Origin: DATGZH01 sp035297265 | GTDB taxonomy: Bacteria; Actinomycetota; Acidimicrobiia; Acidimicrobiales; RAAP-2 | Direction of reading: 5' to 3' | DNA length: 64,000 nucleotides | NCBI GenBank assembly: GCA_035297265.1 | Contig: DATGZH010000010.1 | Coordinates: forward strand, 1-64,000 | Shown here: positions 8,155-16,804 of the stretch, in pieces | Position numbering within the stretch: position 1 is the first letter of the stretch | Layout: every line of letters begins with the position of its first letter | Program-made: the position numbers and the translations under genes | The notes under the pieces: model-generated | The model's database searches: none | The model's input: only the letters and a program-made list of their open reading frames with translations | Told to the model about the DNA's origin: nothing

Positions 8155-9328
8155 TGCCCCGGACCATCGTCGACTGCAGGTGCTCCGGCGGTCCGACCAC
8201 CTCCCAGGCGCCGAACGCCGCCGCCAGCTCCTCGAAGACGATCCGGGCCTCGAGGCGGGCCAGGGCGGCGCCGAGGCAGAAGTGCTGGCCGAAGCCGAAC
8301 GAGACCTGCGGATTGGGCGAGCGGTCGAGGTGGAGCTCCTCGGCCGTCTTGCCGAAGACCCGATCGTCGCGGTTGGCCGCTCCGTAGAGCATGACGACCT
8401 GATCGCCGGGGTGGAGCGTCTCACCGTGCAGCTCCACCTCGGCCGTCACCGTGCGGGCCATGTGGATGACCGGGCTCGTGAAACGGAGGAGCTCGTCGAC
8501 GGCGAGCCGGGAGCTCAGGCCCTCCCGCAGGGCCCAGAGCTGGTCGGGGTGCCGGGCGACCGCGGTGAAGCCGTGCGTCACGAGGTTGCGGGTGGTCTCG
8601 TTCCCGGCCGCCAGGAGCAGGAAGCAGAGGGTGAGTGCCCGGAACTGGTCGAAGTCGGTGTCCTCGCGGGCGGCCTCCGCGATCACGGTCAAGAGGTCGT
8701 CTCGGGGCTGGCGCCGCCGCTCCCGGAGGAGCGCCTCGAAGTAGGCGTACTGCTCGGTCATCGCCTCCACTCGGAGGTCGGCGTAGTCGGGATCGGCCAC
8801 CCCGACGCCGGCGTTCGACCAACGGATGAATTTCTCCTGGTCCTCGACCGGCACACCGAGCAGCTCGGCAATCACGATCACCGGCACGGAGGCGGCGACC
8901 CGGTCGACGAGATCGAAGGTCTCGCCTTCGGGGACCCCGGCCAAGGTGTCCCGGGCCACCTGGCGGACCCGCGGGGCCAGCTTGGCCACCTGGCGCGGGC
9001 TGAAAGCCTGGTGCACGAGGTGGCGCTCGGCGGTGTGGCGGGGCGGGTCCGTCGTGATGAGGGTCTCGCCGCCCTTCACGTCCTCGAGCTCCGAGCCCCG
9101 CATCGTCATGCCGTGGCCGTTGCAGAACGTCTGGTGGTCCCGCGAGACGTAGAGGACGTCGGCGTGCCTCGTGATCGTCCAGAAGCCCGCACCCTCGAAC
9201 CAGTACAGCGGGCAGTCGTCCCGGAGCAACCGGTAGGCATCGAAGGGGTCCGACGCGTAGAACGCCGGATCGTTCAGGGGGAGGGCGGGATGAGCGACGC
9301 GGGACCCGCCGGATGCCTTGGTGGGCAC
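8123..9328 (-). CDS. Cytochrome P450
   Basis: A 401-residue soluble bacterial-type P450. The I helix carries AGNETT (residues 241-246) with the acid-threonine pair for oxygen activation, ExxR is E279-R282, and the haem loop FGFGQHFCLGAAL has C351 as thiolate ligand. The length is typical of CYP101/CYP125-like soluble enzymes. No ferredoxin or reductase gene is adjacent, so electron partners must come from elsewhere. The substrate cannot be read from the sequence; sterols, fatty acids or terpenoids are usual for this group in actinobacteria. Complete, with a GTG start. Confidence 0.95.
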   Translation of the reverse strand: MPTKASGGSRVAHPALPLNDPAFYASDPFDAYRLLRDDCPLYWFEGAGFWTITRHADVLYVSRDHQTFCNGHGMTMRGSELEDVKGGETLITTDPPRHTAERHLVHQAFSPRQVAKLAPRVRQVARDTLAGVPEGETFDLVDRVAASVPVIVIAELLGVPVEDQEKFIRWSNAGVGVADPDYADLRVEAMTEQYAYFEALLRERRRQPRDDLLTVIAEAAREDTDFDQFRALTLCFLLLAAGNETTRNLVTHGFTAVARHPDQLWALREGLSSRLAVDELLRFTSPVIHMARTVTAEVELHGETLHPGDQVVMLYGAANRDDRVFGKTAEELHLDRSPNPQVSFGFGQHFCLGAALARLEARIVFEELAAAFGAWEVVGPPEHLQSTMVRGIKHLPVQVAR

Positions 9329-9408
9329 AGCTCATCGTCGCAGGCGTCCTCGCGGCGCGCAACACCGTCGCCCGGTGAACTCGTGGGAGCGCCGACCTCA
9401 GCCGAAGG

Positions 9409-9540
9409 TCATCGAGTCGACGGCCCGGCGGGTTCCCGCTCGTCGACCGGGAAGCGGTGGCCACAGCGCGGGCACGTCGTCGTACCGTCGTCGGACTTCG
9501 GCGGCTTCGGGTCGTCTGCTCCACAGTTCGGGCAGCGCAT
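9409..9540 (-). CDS. Small zinc-ribbon protein (43 aa)
   Basis: A short gene that length filters would miss. The protein starts MRCPNCGADD and has a second knuckle, CPRCGHRFP, so four cysteines in two CxxCG pairs about 17 residues apart form a zinc ribbon, followed by a short acidic tail. A near-perfect Shine-Dalgarno, AAAGGAGG, lies 5 nt before the ATG. It sits upstream of the P450 on the same strand, 80 bp away, and could be co-transcribed with it. Its role is unknown; such ribbons often bind nucleic acid or protein partners. Confidence 0.75.
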   Translation of the reverse strand: MRCPNCGADDPKPPKSDDGTTTCPRCGHRFPVDEREPAGPSTR

Positions 9541-9691
9541 CAAAGCCTCCTTTCAGGCGATCCCGCCTCTCCGACTCGACCATTGTCGGATGACCGGGCG
9601 CCGCCGGCCAGGGTCGAAAGTCGGTTTTCGGTCGGGTGCCAGGATGGGGGCGGCATCATCCCGAGAGACCAGCCACAGGAGGACGCGGCCG

Positions 9692-10210
9692 ATGGTGGAC
9701 GACCTGGCAGACCCCCGGCGAACCGAACCCCCCTACCTCCTGGGCGAGCGACCCATGCTCGAAGCGTGGCTGGAGTTCCACCGGACCACGCTCGTGCTCA
9801 AGTGCGAGGGTCTCGACGACGAGCAACGCAAGCGCCGTCCGGTGCCCAGCTCGGCCCTCTCGCTCCACGGTCTCCTGCGCCACATGGCCGAGGTCGAGCG
9901 GAACTGGTTCCGTCGCTGCCTGGAGAACGAGCCCAAGGCCCCGTGGCTCTGGTACGTCCCGGGGCAGGAGGACAGCGAGCTCGTCCCGCTGGACGACGCC
10001 GACTGGGAAGCCGACCTTGCCGCCTTCGAGGCGGAGTGCGAGGCCAGCCGCCGGGCGGCCGCCAGCCGGAGTCTCGACGACACGGGGACGAGGCGCGGTG
10101 AGGACGTCTCGCTGCGGTGGATCTACGTGCACATGATCGAGGAGTACGCCCGCCACAACGGCCACGCCGACCTCATCCGGGAGATGGTGGACGGCGCCGT
10201 CGGCTGGTGA
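9692..10210 (+). CDS. DinB / DUF664-family protein (mycothiol-dependent-type metalloenzyme)
   Basis: A 172-residue four-helix-bundle protein. LLGERPMLEAWLEFHRTTL begins helix 1, LHGLLRHMAEVERNWF carries the first metal-type histidine, and HMIEEYARHNGHADLIRE carries the C-terminal HxxxH motif typical of DinB/YfiT-like and DUF664 proteins. Members include thiol-dependent S-transferases and isomerases that use mycothiol or bacillithiol. The ATG at 9692 has AGGAGG at 9677-9682. The gene converges with the carbonic-anhydrase-like gene, with 3 bp between them. The substrate is not predictable. Confidence 0.85.
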   Translation: MVDDLADPRRTEPPYLLGERPMLEAWLEFHRTTLVLKCEGLDDEQRKRRPVPSSALSLHGLLRHMAEVERNWFRRCLENEPKAPWLWYVPGQEDSELVPLDDADWEADLAAFEAECEASRRAAASRSLDDTGTRRGEDVSLRWIYVHMIEEYARHNGHADLIREMVDGAVGW

Positions 10211-10213
10211 CGC

Positions 10214-10732
10214 TCACTCGACCCGGCGCAACTCCTTCTTGTAGCGCTCGCCGTTGGTCACGTAGACGGCCGCGGCCATGACGATGTACTCGTGGTTGGA
10301 GGCCTCGGGCTTGATCGCCGCCGGCACCCCGACGGCGAGACTCCTCGGTGGCACGACCATCCGGTTGGGCACGACGGCGTTGGCCCCCACCGTCGCCCCC
10401 TCGCCGATCACCGCCTGGTGGAGCACGACGGCCGAGGAGCCGACCAGGCTCCGGTTCTCGAGCGTGCAGCCCTCGAGGTGCGCCAGATGGCCGACCACGC
10501 AGTCGTCGCCCACGACGGTCGGGAAGGGTTCGACGGCGTGGACGACACAGCCGTCCTGGATCGAGCTCCGGGCACCGACCCGGATCTCGCCGTAGTCGCC
10601 CCGCAGGACTGCCCCCGGCCACACCGTGGACTGCGGTCCGATCGTGACGTCGCCGATGACCACGGCGTCGGGGTGGACGAAGGCATCGGGGTCGATCGCT
10701 GGCACGAGGTCCCCGAGCTGATAGACGGCCAC
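10214..10732 (-). CDS. Gamma-carbonic-anhydrase-like hexapeptide-repeat protein
   Basis: A 172-residue left-handed beta-helix protein. Repeating hexapeptides (AVVIGDVTIGPQSTVWPGAVLRGD) occupy the first two thirds and an alpha-helix lies at the C-terminus. Candidate metal-ligand histidines occur in DGCVVHAV and VVGHLAHLEGC, in the positions used by YrdA/PaaY-type gamma-carbonic anhydrases, which form trimers with zinc or iron between subunits. True carbonate activity is variable in this family. A single gene, convergent with the DinB-like gene. Confidence 0.88.
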   Translation of the reverse strand: MAVYQLGDLVPAIDPDAFVHPDAVVIGDVTIGPQSTVWPGAVLRGDYGEIRVGARSSIQDGCVVHAVEPFPTVVGDDCVVGHLAHLEGCTLENRSLVGSSAVVLHQAVIGEGATVGANAVVPNRMVVPPRSLAVGVPAAIKPEASNHEYIVMAAAVYVTNGERYKKELRRVE

Positions 10733-10892
10733 CGGTTGACCTTAGTGTGAGAGCCCAACACCAGCCTGGAAGCGTCAGCCGGTACGGGACTGGGCAGCGC
10801 CGTGGGGAACCGGTATCCCGGGAACGACGCCCAACCCAGCTAGACGAGCGGAGGAGCGGTGTGGACGCCGGCGGTGGTGCGGGCATCGGCGC

Positions 10893-11216
10893 GTGCCGGC
10901 GTTCGATGTCGTGGACTGTCGGGCCGACGGTGGGTGCATCGGGGCCGGGACGCTCTACTTCCCGGACAAGCAGCACGGCTTGCTCCGGGGAACGCTCCTA
11001 TGGCGCTCGTCGGACTACGGTGCCACCTGGAGTTACACGAAGCTCACCGCGGTCACCCGGAGTCTCAGCATCGACGACGTGGCGTGTCCCCGGCCTACGG
11101 TCTGCATCGGCGTCGGGACCAGGCCGGTCGACGTGTCCAGACAGGCACCGCTTGGCAACCGGCCGGGCATCATCGTGACGTCCGACAACGGCGCCACCTG
11201 GAAAGTGGCGCGGTAG
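10893..11216 (+). CDS. Possible remnant of a BNR/sialidase-like beta-propeller protein
   Basis: A 107-residue frame with GTG start. It contains RSSDYGATW and TSDNGATWKVAR, which resemble Asp-box (S-x-D-x-G-x-x-W) blades, and CPRPTVCIGVG, a Cys-x-Cys pattern seen between blades of large secreted propeller proteins. Only about two blades are present and no signal peptide or good ribosome site was found, so this is probably a decayed fragment. If it is not a gene, 10733-11219 holds nothing I recognise. Confidence 0.45.
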   Translation: MPAFDVVDCRADGGCIGAGTLYFPDKQHGLLRGTLLWRSSDYGATWSYTKLTAVTRSLSIDDVACPRPTVCIGVGTRPVDVSRQAPLGNRPGIIVTSDNGATWKVAR

Positions 11217-11219
11217 CCC

Positions 11220-11423
11220 TCACACGTGGTGGGCCAACCAGCTGATGCCCTGGTAGGCCCGCCAGCCGAGGTAGACGACCGAGGCGGCGATCATGCCCTT
11301 GAAGTACCAGGGCACCGGTCGGTGCTCGACCTCGGTGAGGACGGTCCCGCAGTGCGGGCAGGCGCCCTCCTCGTCCAGGTCCTCCTCGTCGACCAGCTCG
11401 GTGCACTCCTCGCACCAGGGCAC
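11220..11423 (-). CDS. Small zinc-ribbon membrane protein (67 aa)
   Basis: An N-terminal CEEC and CPHCG pair form a short zinc ribbon separated by an acidic stretch (DEEDLDEEGA). A single transmembrane helix follows (GMIAASVVYLGWRAYQGISWL). It starts 10 bp after the der stop codon on the same strand, so it is probably the last gene of a DUF512-der operon. Unknown function; the layout suggests a membrane-tethered cytoplasmic metal-binding knuckle. Confidence 0.75.
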   Translation of the reverse strand: MPWCEECTELVDEEDLDEEGACPHCGTVLTEVEHRPVPWYFKGMIAASVVYLGWRAYQGISWLAHHV

Positions 11424-11433
11424 CGACGACTCC

Positions 11434-12780
11434 TCAGCGGCCGGCGTTCGTGCGCACGCGCAGCTTCACCGGGGTGGGACCGAGCTCGAAGCGCTCACGG
11501 AGGCCCCGCTCGACGTAGCGCAGGTAGGTCTGGGGCATCCGGCCCGTGGCGAACAGCGTGAACGTCGGGGGGTCGATGGCCCCCTGCACGCCGTAACGGA
11601 TGCGGGCCCCCGGCGCCGGGTGGGCCGACTGGATCTCCCGCAGGGCCCGGTTGAGGGCGCCCGTCGGCACCCGCTGGTGGTAGGCCTCGACCGAGGCCCG
11701 CAACGCCGGGAAGATGCGGTGCGCGCCCTTGCCCGAGATGGCCGACACCCGAAGCACCGGCGCCGTACCGAGGAAGGCCAGCCGGTCCCCCACCGAGGCG
11801 AGCACGTCCTCGCGCTCCTCGACGCCCACGAGGTCCCACTTGTTCAGGACGACGACGGTCGGGCAGCCCGAGACCCCGATCCGTTCGGCCAACCGTTGGT
11901 CCTGGTGGGTGGCGCCCACCGTGGCGTCGATGACGAGGAGCGCCAGGTCCGCTTCCTCGAGGGCGTCGAGCGCCCGGAGCACCGAGTGGTGCTCGGTCCC
12001 GGCGTCGGTCCGCGACGCCCGGCGCATCCCGGCCGTGTCCACGAAGCAGAGCGGGCCGTCGTCCGACTCGACGAGGGTGTCGATGGTGTCCCGGGTGGTG
12101 CCCGGGCGGTCGTGGACGATGGCCCGCTCCTCGCCGATCAGCCGGTTGAAGAGCGTCGACTTGCCCACGTTGGGCCGTCCCACGATGGCCACCCGCGGCA
12201 CGTCGTCGGCCTGGTCGGGTCCCGCTCGCACCCCGTCCGCCGGTGCCCCCTGGTCCACCCCCTCCGGGAGACGTCGGACGACCTCGTCGAGCAGGTCGCC
12301 CGTGCCCCGCCCGTGGAGCGCGCTCACCGGCCAGGGGTCGCCCGCGCCCAGGGAGACGAACTCCCAGGCCGCCGGCTCGCGGCCGATGTCGTCGACCTTG
12401 TTCGCCACGAGGAGGAGGGGGACGCCGGTCCGGCGGACCAGCCGGGCCGCCGCCAGGTCCTCCTCGGTCACCCCGACGTTCACGTCCACCACGAGCAGCA
12501 CGAGGTCCGCCTGGCCGAGGGCGATCTCGGCCTGCTCGCTCACCTTGGCGTCGAGGGTGTCCCCGCCGGCCAGCCAGCCGCCGGTGTCCATGATCGAGAA
12601 CGGGACGCCGACCCATTCGGCATCGAGGACCTTGCGATCCCGGGTCACGCCGGGTTCGGACTCGACCACCGCCGCCCGGCGACCGACGATCCGGTTGACG
12701 AGCGAGGACTTGCCGACGTTCGGCCGGCCGGCCACGACGACGAGCGGTCGCTCCGTCGGGTGCGCCACGGCCGCGCTCAC
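11434..12780 (-). CDS. der: Ribosome-assembly GTPase Der (EngA)
   Basis: A 448-residue tandem-G-domain GTPase. Domain 1 has GRPNVGKSS, DTGGW and NKVD; domain 2 has GRPNVGKST, DTAGM and NKWD. A KH-like C-terminal domain ends in KLRVRTNAGR. Der binds the 50S subunit and is required for its maturation. The GTG start overlaps the stop of the upstream DUF512 gene in a GTGA, which sets the start and implies translational coupling. In actinobacteria der normally follows cmk; here cmk lies about 6 kb away. Confidence 0.96.
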   Translation of the reverse strand: MSAAVAHPTERPLVVVAGRPNVGKSSLVNRIVGRRAAVVESEPGVTRDRKVLDAEWVGVPFSIMDTGGWLAGGDTLDAKVSEQAEIALGQADLVLLVVDVNVGVTEEDLAAARLVRRTGVPLLLVANKVDDIGREPAAWEFVSLGAGDPWPVSALHGRGTGDLLDEVVRRLPEGVDQGAPADGVRAGPDQADDVPRVAIVGRPNVGKSTLFNRLIGEERAIVHDRPGTTRDTIDTLVESDDGPLCFVDTAGMRRASRTDAGTEHHSVLRALDALEEADLALLVIDATVGATHQDQRLAERIGVSGCPTVVVLNKWDLVGVEEREDVLASVGDRLAFLGTAPVLRVSAISGKGAHRIFPALRASVEAYHQRVPTGALNRALREIQSAHPAPGARIRYGVQGAIDPPTFTLFATGRMPQTYLRYVERGLRERFELGPTPVKLRVRTNAGR

Positions 12781-14183
12781 CGCGCCACCTCGAGTGCCGG
12801 CTCGCTCGTCCGGCCCACGACCAGGCCGTCGAGCGCGGCCCGCAGCGACCGTCCGTCGGCCGGCACCACCTCGACCGGGCGCGGCATGTCGGCCAGCGTC
12901 GCGCCGTCGAGGAACCGGTCCTCCGAGAGGCAGGCGTCGGGCAGGAGGTAGCGCTCGCCCTCGGGTGCTGCGGCGAGGGCCGGGGCGAGGTCGGCCCCGG
13001 TGAGCAGCCCGGCCACACCGATGTTGCCCCCGAAGAAGTCGTTCCGCACGCTGAGGAGGCGCACGTCGCGGCGCGGGTGCGCCTCGAGGAGCGGGGCGAG
13101 CACCTCGGCGCCGTAGGTGCCGGTGACCACCACCACCGGCCGCTCGTCGGTGGCCCCGTCGTCCGGGCCCGACGCCGAGCGCGGCGCCCGGTAGCCGAGC
13201 GGCGGGGCGCCGTCGACCGAGGCGAAGAAGCCGTGCCGCACGCCGCCCTTGACGTCGCCCTCGCCGAAGTAGTCCCGCTGCATCGCCCGCACCATGCCGA
13301 TGCCGTTCTCGTGCTGGGGGAACCCGTCGTAGGCCGAGGCCTCCGGGAAGTCCCGACGGGCGAGGAGGAAATACTCGTCGGCCGCGTAGACGAGCCGCCG
13401 GCCGAGCGCCGCCCGGTAGAGCTCCTGCCATTCGGCCACGAGGTCACAGACCGCCGCCGCCTCCCCCGTCGTGTGGGGCCGCAACAGTGGCTCGTGGTGG
13501 TGGCGGCTGACGCCGAGAGGCACGACGCCGAGCGTGGCCAGGCGGGGGTACTCGTCGAGCACGCCGGCGAATGTGGCTTCGAGGGCGCCGCCGTCGTTCT
13601 CCCCGGGGCAGACGACCACCTGCCCGTGGACCTCGATGCCCCCCTCGAGGAGGACCTTCAGCCACCGCAGGCTGGTGGCCCCCCTGGGGTTGCGCAGGAG
13701 CCGGGCCCGCAGCCCGGGGTCGGTGGCGTGGATCGAGACGAAGAGCGGGCCGAGCCGCTCGGTGAGCACCCGCTCGGCGTCGAGCTCGGTGAAGCGGGTC
13801 AGCGTCGTGAAGTTGCCGTAGAGGAAGGAGAGCCGGTAGTCGTCGTCCTTCACGTAGAGGCTGCGGCGGAGGCCCTTGGGGAGCTGGTAGATGAAGCAGA
13901 ACGGGCAGTGGTTGTCGCAGGTGCGCACCCGGTCGAACACGGCCGAGGACACCTGGAGGCCGAGGGGCTCGCCGGCGGCCTTGGTAACCCGGACCGGCTG
14001 GGGTTCGGGTCGCCCTGCCCGGCGGACCAGGAGCTCGACGTCCTCGTCGTCGGCCAGCTGCTGGTACTCGATGACGTCCCTCGGGACCCGGCCCTGCATC
14101 GACACGACCTCGTCGCCGACCGCAAGACCCGCCCTGGCGGCCGGTGAACCCGCGGCGACCACGGTGACCCTGGGCGCCGTCAT
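12777..14183 (-). CDS. DUF512 radical SAM protein with N-terminal PDZ domain
   Basis: A 468-residue protein. Residues 1-65 form a PDZ-like module (AGSPAARAGLAVGDEVVS). The radical SAM cluster motif is C89-x3-C93-x2-C96 (CDNHCPFC). The C-terminal DUF512 region follows, with a conserved EYFLLARRDFPEA and a GTYGAEVLAPLL segment. This family is widely conserved next to der in several phyla, but its reaction is not established. Expected to bind a [4Fe-4S] cluster and S-adenosylmethionine. Divergent from ispH across a 50-bp gap, with der overlapping downstream. Confidence 0.9.
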   Translation of the reverse strand: MTAPRVTVVAAGSPAARAGLAVGDEVVSMQGRVPRDVIEYQQLADDEDVELLVRRAGRPEPQPVRVTKAAGEPLGLQVSSAVFDRVRTCDNHCPFCFIYQLPKGLRRSLYVKDDDYRLSFLYGNFTTLTRFTELDAERVLTERLGPLFVSIHATDPGLRARLLRNPRGATSLRWLKVLLEGGIEVHGQVVVCPGENDGGALEATFAGVLDEYPRLATLGVVPLGVSRHHHEPLLRPHTTGEAAAVCDLVAEWQELYRAALGRRLVYAADEYFLLARRDFPEASAYDGFPQHENGIGMVRAMQRDYFGEGDVKGGVRHGFFASVDGAPPLGYRAPRSASGPDDGATDERPVVVVTGTYGAEVLAPLLEAHPRRDVRLLSVRNDFFGGNIGVAGLLTGADLAPALAAAPEGERYLLPDACLSEDRFLDGATLADMPRPVEVVPADGRSLRAALDGLVVGRTSEPALEVAR

Positions 14184-14233
14184 GGGGTCCAGGTTACCCG
14201 GGGTGTTCGCGGCCCCCGCCGGCGGGAGCCCAG

Positions 14234-15304
14234 GTGGAGGCCGGTAACCTCTGGTTCGTGCCCGTCGAGCGCGTGCTCCTGGCCGAGCCCCGCGGCTTCT
14301 GCGCTGGGGTCGAGAAGGCCATCAAGGCCCTCGACTGGATGGTGCGCGTCTTCGAGCCGCCCGTCTACTGCTACCACGAGATCGTCCACAATGCCCACGT
14401 GGTCGACCACTTCTGCGACGAAGGCGTCGTCTTCGTCGACGACGTCGGCCGGGTCCCGGTCGGCGCCCCGCTCATGCTGTCGGCCCACGGCACGGCGCCG
14501 GCCGTCGTGGCCGAGGCCCGGGCGGCCGGCGGCGTCGTGGTGGACGCGGTGTGCCCGCTCGTCACGAAGGTCCACCACGAGCTCAAGGTGCGCAGCGCCA
14601 AGGGCTACACCGTCCTCTACGTGGGCCACGCCGGGCACGAGGAGGCGGTCGGCACCATGGCCGTGGCCCCCGACTCGGTCGTCCTCATCGAGACCGAGGA
14701 CGACCTCGACGCGCTGGCCGAGCGCGACCTCGCCGACGCCCCAGTCGCCCTCCTCGCCCAGACCACGCTCAGCCACGACGAGTGGAAGGGACTGATGGAG
14801 GCGGCCCTGGCCCGCCACCCGGACCTCTGGATGCCGAACCGGAGCGACCTCTGCTTCGCCACCACCAACCGCCAGGCGGCCTTGAAGGCCATCGCCGGCC
14901 AGGCCGACGCGGTGCTCGTGATCGGCTCGGCCAACTCTTCGAACACGGTCGCCCTGGAGAAGGTGGCCCGGGCCTCGGGTTGCCCGCTGGTCCTCCGGGT
15001 GAACGAGGCGGCCGAGGTGCCATCCGACCTCGCCGGCACGGTCGGGGTGACCGCCGGGGCCTCGGCCCCCGAGACCCTCGTCGAGGAGGTGATCGCCCGC
15101 CTCGCCCCGACCGAGGGCACGACCACTGTGCTCGTCACCGAGGAGGACGAGTACTTCCCGCCGCCGCCCGAGCTGCGCGAGCTGCTGCGGGCGCTCGCCA
15201 CCGCGGTCGGCCTGCTCGCAGGCGTGCCCGGTCCGGCCGGCGACCCGGTGGCCGAGGACCGGAAGGTCTCGGCCGCCGCGGTGCTCGCCGCCGTGGCCGG
15301 CTGA
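14234..15304 (+). CDS. ispH: 4-hydroxy-3-methylbut-2-enyl diphosphate reductase IspH
   Basis: A 356-residue enzyme of the last step of the MEP isoprenoid pathway; it reduces HMBPP to IPP and DMAPP with an iron-sulfur cluster. Cluster cysteines C23 (RGFCAGV), C107 (DAVCPLV) and C207 (DLCFATTNRQ) are present, as are the substrate histidines H52 (IVHN) and H85 (SAHG) and the SANSSN motif. The GTG at 14234 has GGGAG five bases upstream; a GTG at 14258 is a possible alternative. It supplies precursors for any polyprenyl synthesis, including the synthetase at 57.3 kb. Confidence 0.95.
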   Translation: MEAGNLWFVPVERVLLAEPRGFCAGVEKAIKALDWMVRVFEPPVYCYHEIVHNAHVVDHFCDEGVVFVDDVGRVPVGAPLMLSAHGTAPAVVAEARAAGGVVVDAVCPLVTKVHHELKVRSAKGYTVLYVGHAGHEEAVGTMAVAPDSVVLIETEDDLDALAERDLADAPVALLAQTTLSHDEWKGLMEAALARHPDLWMPNRSDLCFATTNRQAALKAIAGQADAVLVIGSANSSNTVALEKVARASGCPLVLRVNEAAEVPSDLAGTVGVTAGASAPETLVEEVIARLAPTEGTTTVLVTEEDEYFPPPPELRELLRALATAVGLLAGVPGPAGDPVAEDRKVSAAAVLAAVAG

Positions 15305-15349
15305 ACGCATGGTTCGACCGCACCGTCTCGCAGGTGGGAGGATGACGTC

Positions 15350-15922
15350 ATGACCGACACCGCCAAGCGCAGCGCGTCCCGCTCGTTCACGCGTATGGAC
15401 GAGTCCTCCGCCGAGGAATGGGGTGTGATCGCCACGGAGTCCATCGCCAACAGCGGCCGGGTGGCCGAGCGCGTCCTCGGTCTCCTCGAGTCCCTGGCCG
15501 AGATCACCGACGGCTTCGCCGTCGACCAGCTGACCCACAGCCTCCAGACGGCCACCCGGGCCGAGGAGGCCGGGGCGGACGACGAGCTCGTCGTGGCCGC
15601 CCTCTGCCACGACATCGGCAAGGCCGTCTCGGTGCCCAACCACCCCCACATCGCGGCGGAGGTCCTGAAGCCCTACGTGCGCGACGAGGTGTACCACGTC
15701 ATCGACGTCCACCAGGACTTCCAGGGCCGCCACTACTACGCCTACTTCGACATGGACCCAGAGGCCCGGGAGCAGTACCGGGGCGAGCCCTGGTTCGAGC
15801 TGGCCGAGAGATTCGCCGACGACTGGGACCAGACGAGCTTCGACCCCGACTACCCGACGCAGTCGCTCGAGCACTTCGCGCCGCTCGTGCGGGAGGTCTT
15901 CGCCCGGGCGAAGAGTCTCTGA
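15350..15922 (+). CDS. HD-domain metal-dependent hydrolase-like protein
   Basis: A 190-residue protein with a clear HD signature: QLTHSLQTA (first His), ALCHDIGKA (His-Asp pair), HPHIAAEVL and IDVHQDFQG supplying further ligands. The later YYAYFDMDPEAREQY and DWDQTSFDPDYPT segments resemble HD proteins annotated as inositol-oxygenase-like or phosphohydrolase. A ribosome site (GGGAGG) precedes the ATG. It lies between ispH and a glycosyltransferase on the same strand. The substrate is undetermined; 'metal-dependent phosphohydrolase' is the safe call. Confidence 0.8.
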   Translation: MTDTAKRSASRSFTRMDESSAEEWGVIATESIANSGRVAERVLGLLESLAEITDGFAVDQLTHSLQTATRAEEAGADDELVVAALCHDIGKAVSVPNHPHIAAEVLKPYVRDEVYHVIDVHQDFQGRHYYAYFDMDPEAREQYRGEPWFELAERFADDWDQTSFDPDYPTQSLEHFAPLVREVFARAKSL

Positions 15923-15937
15923 GCGGCCCGCCCCGGC

Positions 15938-16744
15938 GTGCCCTCCGTCGCCGACGACCGCCAACAGGCCCGGCTCGCCGCGCTGCGGCGACTGGCCGTC
16001 GATCTCGCGGAGCGTGACTTCGAGGAGCGCCACCCCGAGCTGCGCCTCCCGCCGATCGTCGCCCTGATCTGTGCCTTCGAGGAGGCCGACAACCTCGGCG
16101 ACGTGCTTGCCAAGGTACCGACGACCGCCTGTGGGCTCGAGGTCGGCGCGCTCGTCGTGGTCGACGGCGGCGACGACGGGACCGACAAGGTGGCGATCGA
16201 CGGCGGGGCCACGACGTTCGTCCTCCCGGTGAACCTGGGCCACGGCGTGGCCCTCCGCATCGGCTACGACCTGTGCCTCCGGGGCGGGGCAGCGTACGTG
16301 GTCACGCTCGACGCCGACGGGCAGAACGACCCGGGCGAGCTCGAGGAGCTCGTGCGCCCCGTGGTCGAAGACCGGGCCGACTTCGTCGTCGGGTCCCGCC
16401 GGCTCGGCCAGGACGAGACGGAGGACCGCTACCGCCAGCTCGGCGTGGTGTTCTTCGCCACCCTCATGAACCGCCTGACCGGGGCCCACCTCACCGACAC
16501 CTCGAGCGGCCTGCGGGCCCTCCGGGCGGCGACGCTCGCCGACGTGGCGCCCCGCCTCGAGCAGGACCAGTACCAGACCTCCGAGCTCCTCGTCACTGCG
16601 CTCCTCCGGGGCTGGCGGGTGACCGAGCGGCCGACGGTCTGGCACGAGCGGGCCTCGGGCCAGTCCAAGAAGGGGAAGAACCTCCTCTACGGCTTCCGCT
16701 ACGCCGCGGTCCTGCTCGGCACGTGGCGCCGCGAGCGCCGCTGA
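15938..16744 (+). CDS. Family 2 glycosyltransferase (DPM1/dolichol-phosphate-sugar-like)
   Basis: A 268-residue GT-A enzyme. VALICAFEEADNL begins the nucleotide-binding fold, VVVDGGDDGT follows, VTLDADGQNDPGE carries the DxD-type metal site, and DTSSGLRALRA is a conserved acceptor-side element. No transmembrane helices are visible, so it probably acts at the cytoplasmic membrane face on a polyprenyl or lipid acceptor. GTG start, 15 bp after the HD gene. The sugar and acceptor cannot be told from sequence. Confidence 0.85.
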   Translation: MPSVADDRQQARLAALRRLAVDLAERDFEERHPELRLPPIVALICAFEEADNLGDVLAKVPTTACGLEVGALVVVDGGDDGTDKVAIDGGATTFVLPVNLGHGVALRIGYDLCLRGGAAYVVTLDADGQNDPGELEELVRPVVEDRADFVVGSRRLGQDETEDRYRQLGVVFFATLMNRLTGAHLTDTSSGLRALRAATLADVAPRLEQDQYQTSELLVTALLRGWRVTERPTVWHERASGQSKKGKNLLYGFRYAAVLLGTWRRERR

Positions 16745-16804
16745 GCCCCGCGAACAGGTCCTTCGCCCCTGCCCCAGCGGCGCCGGTCGCCGCAAGCTGG
16801 TCCC

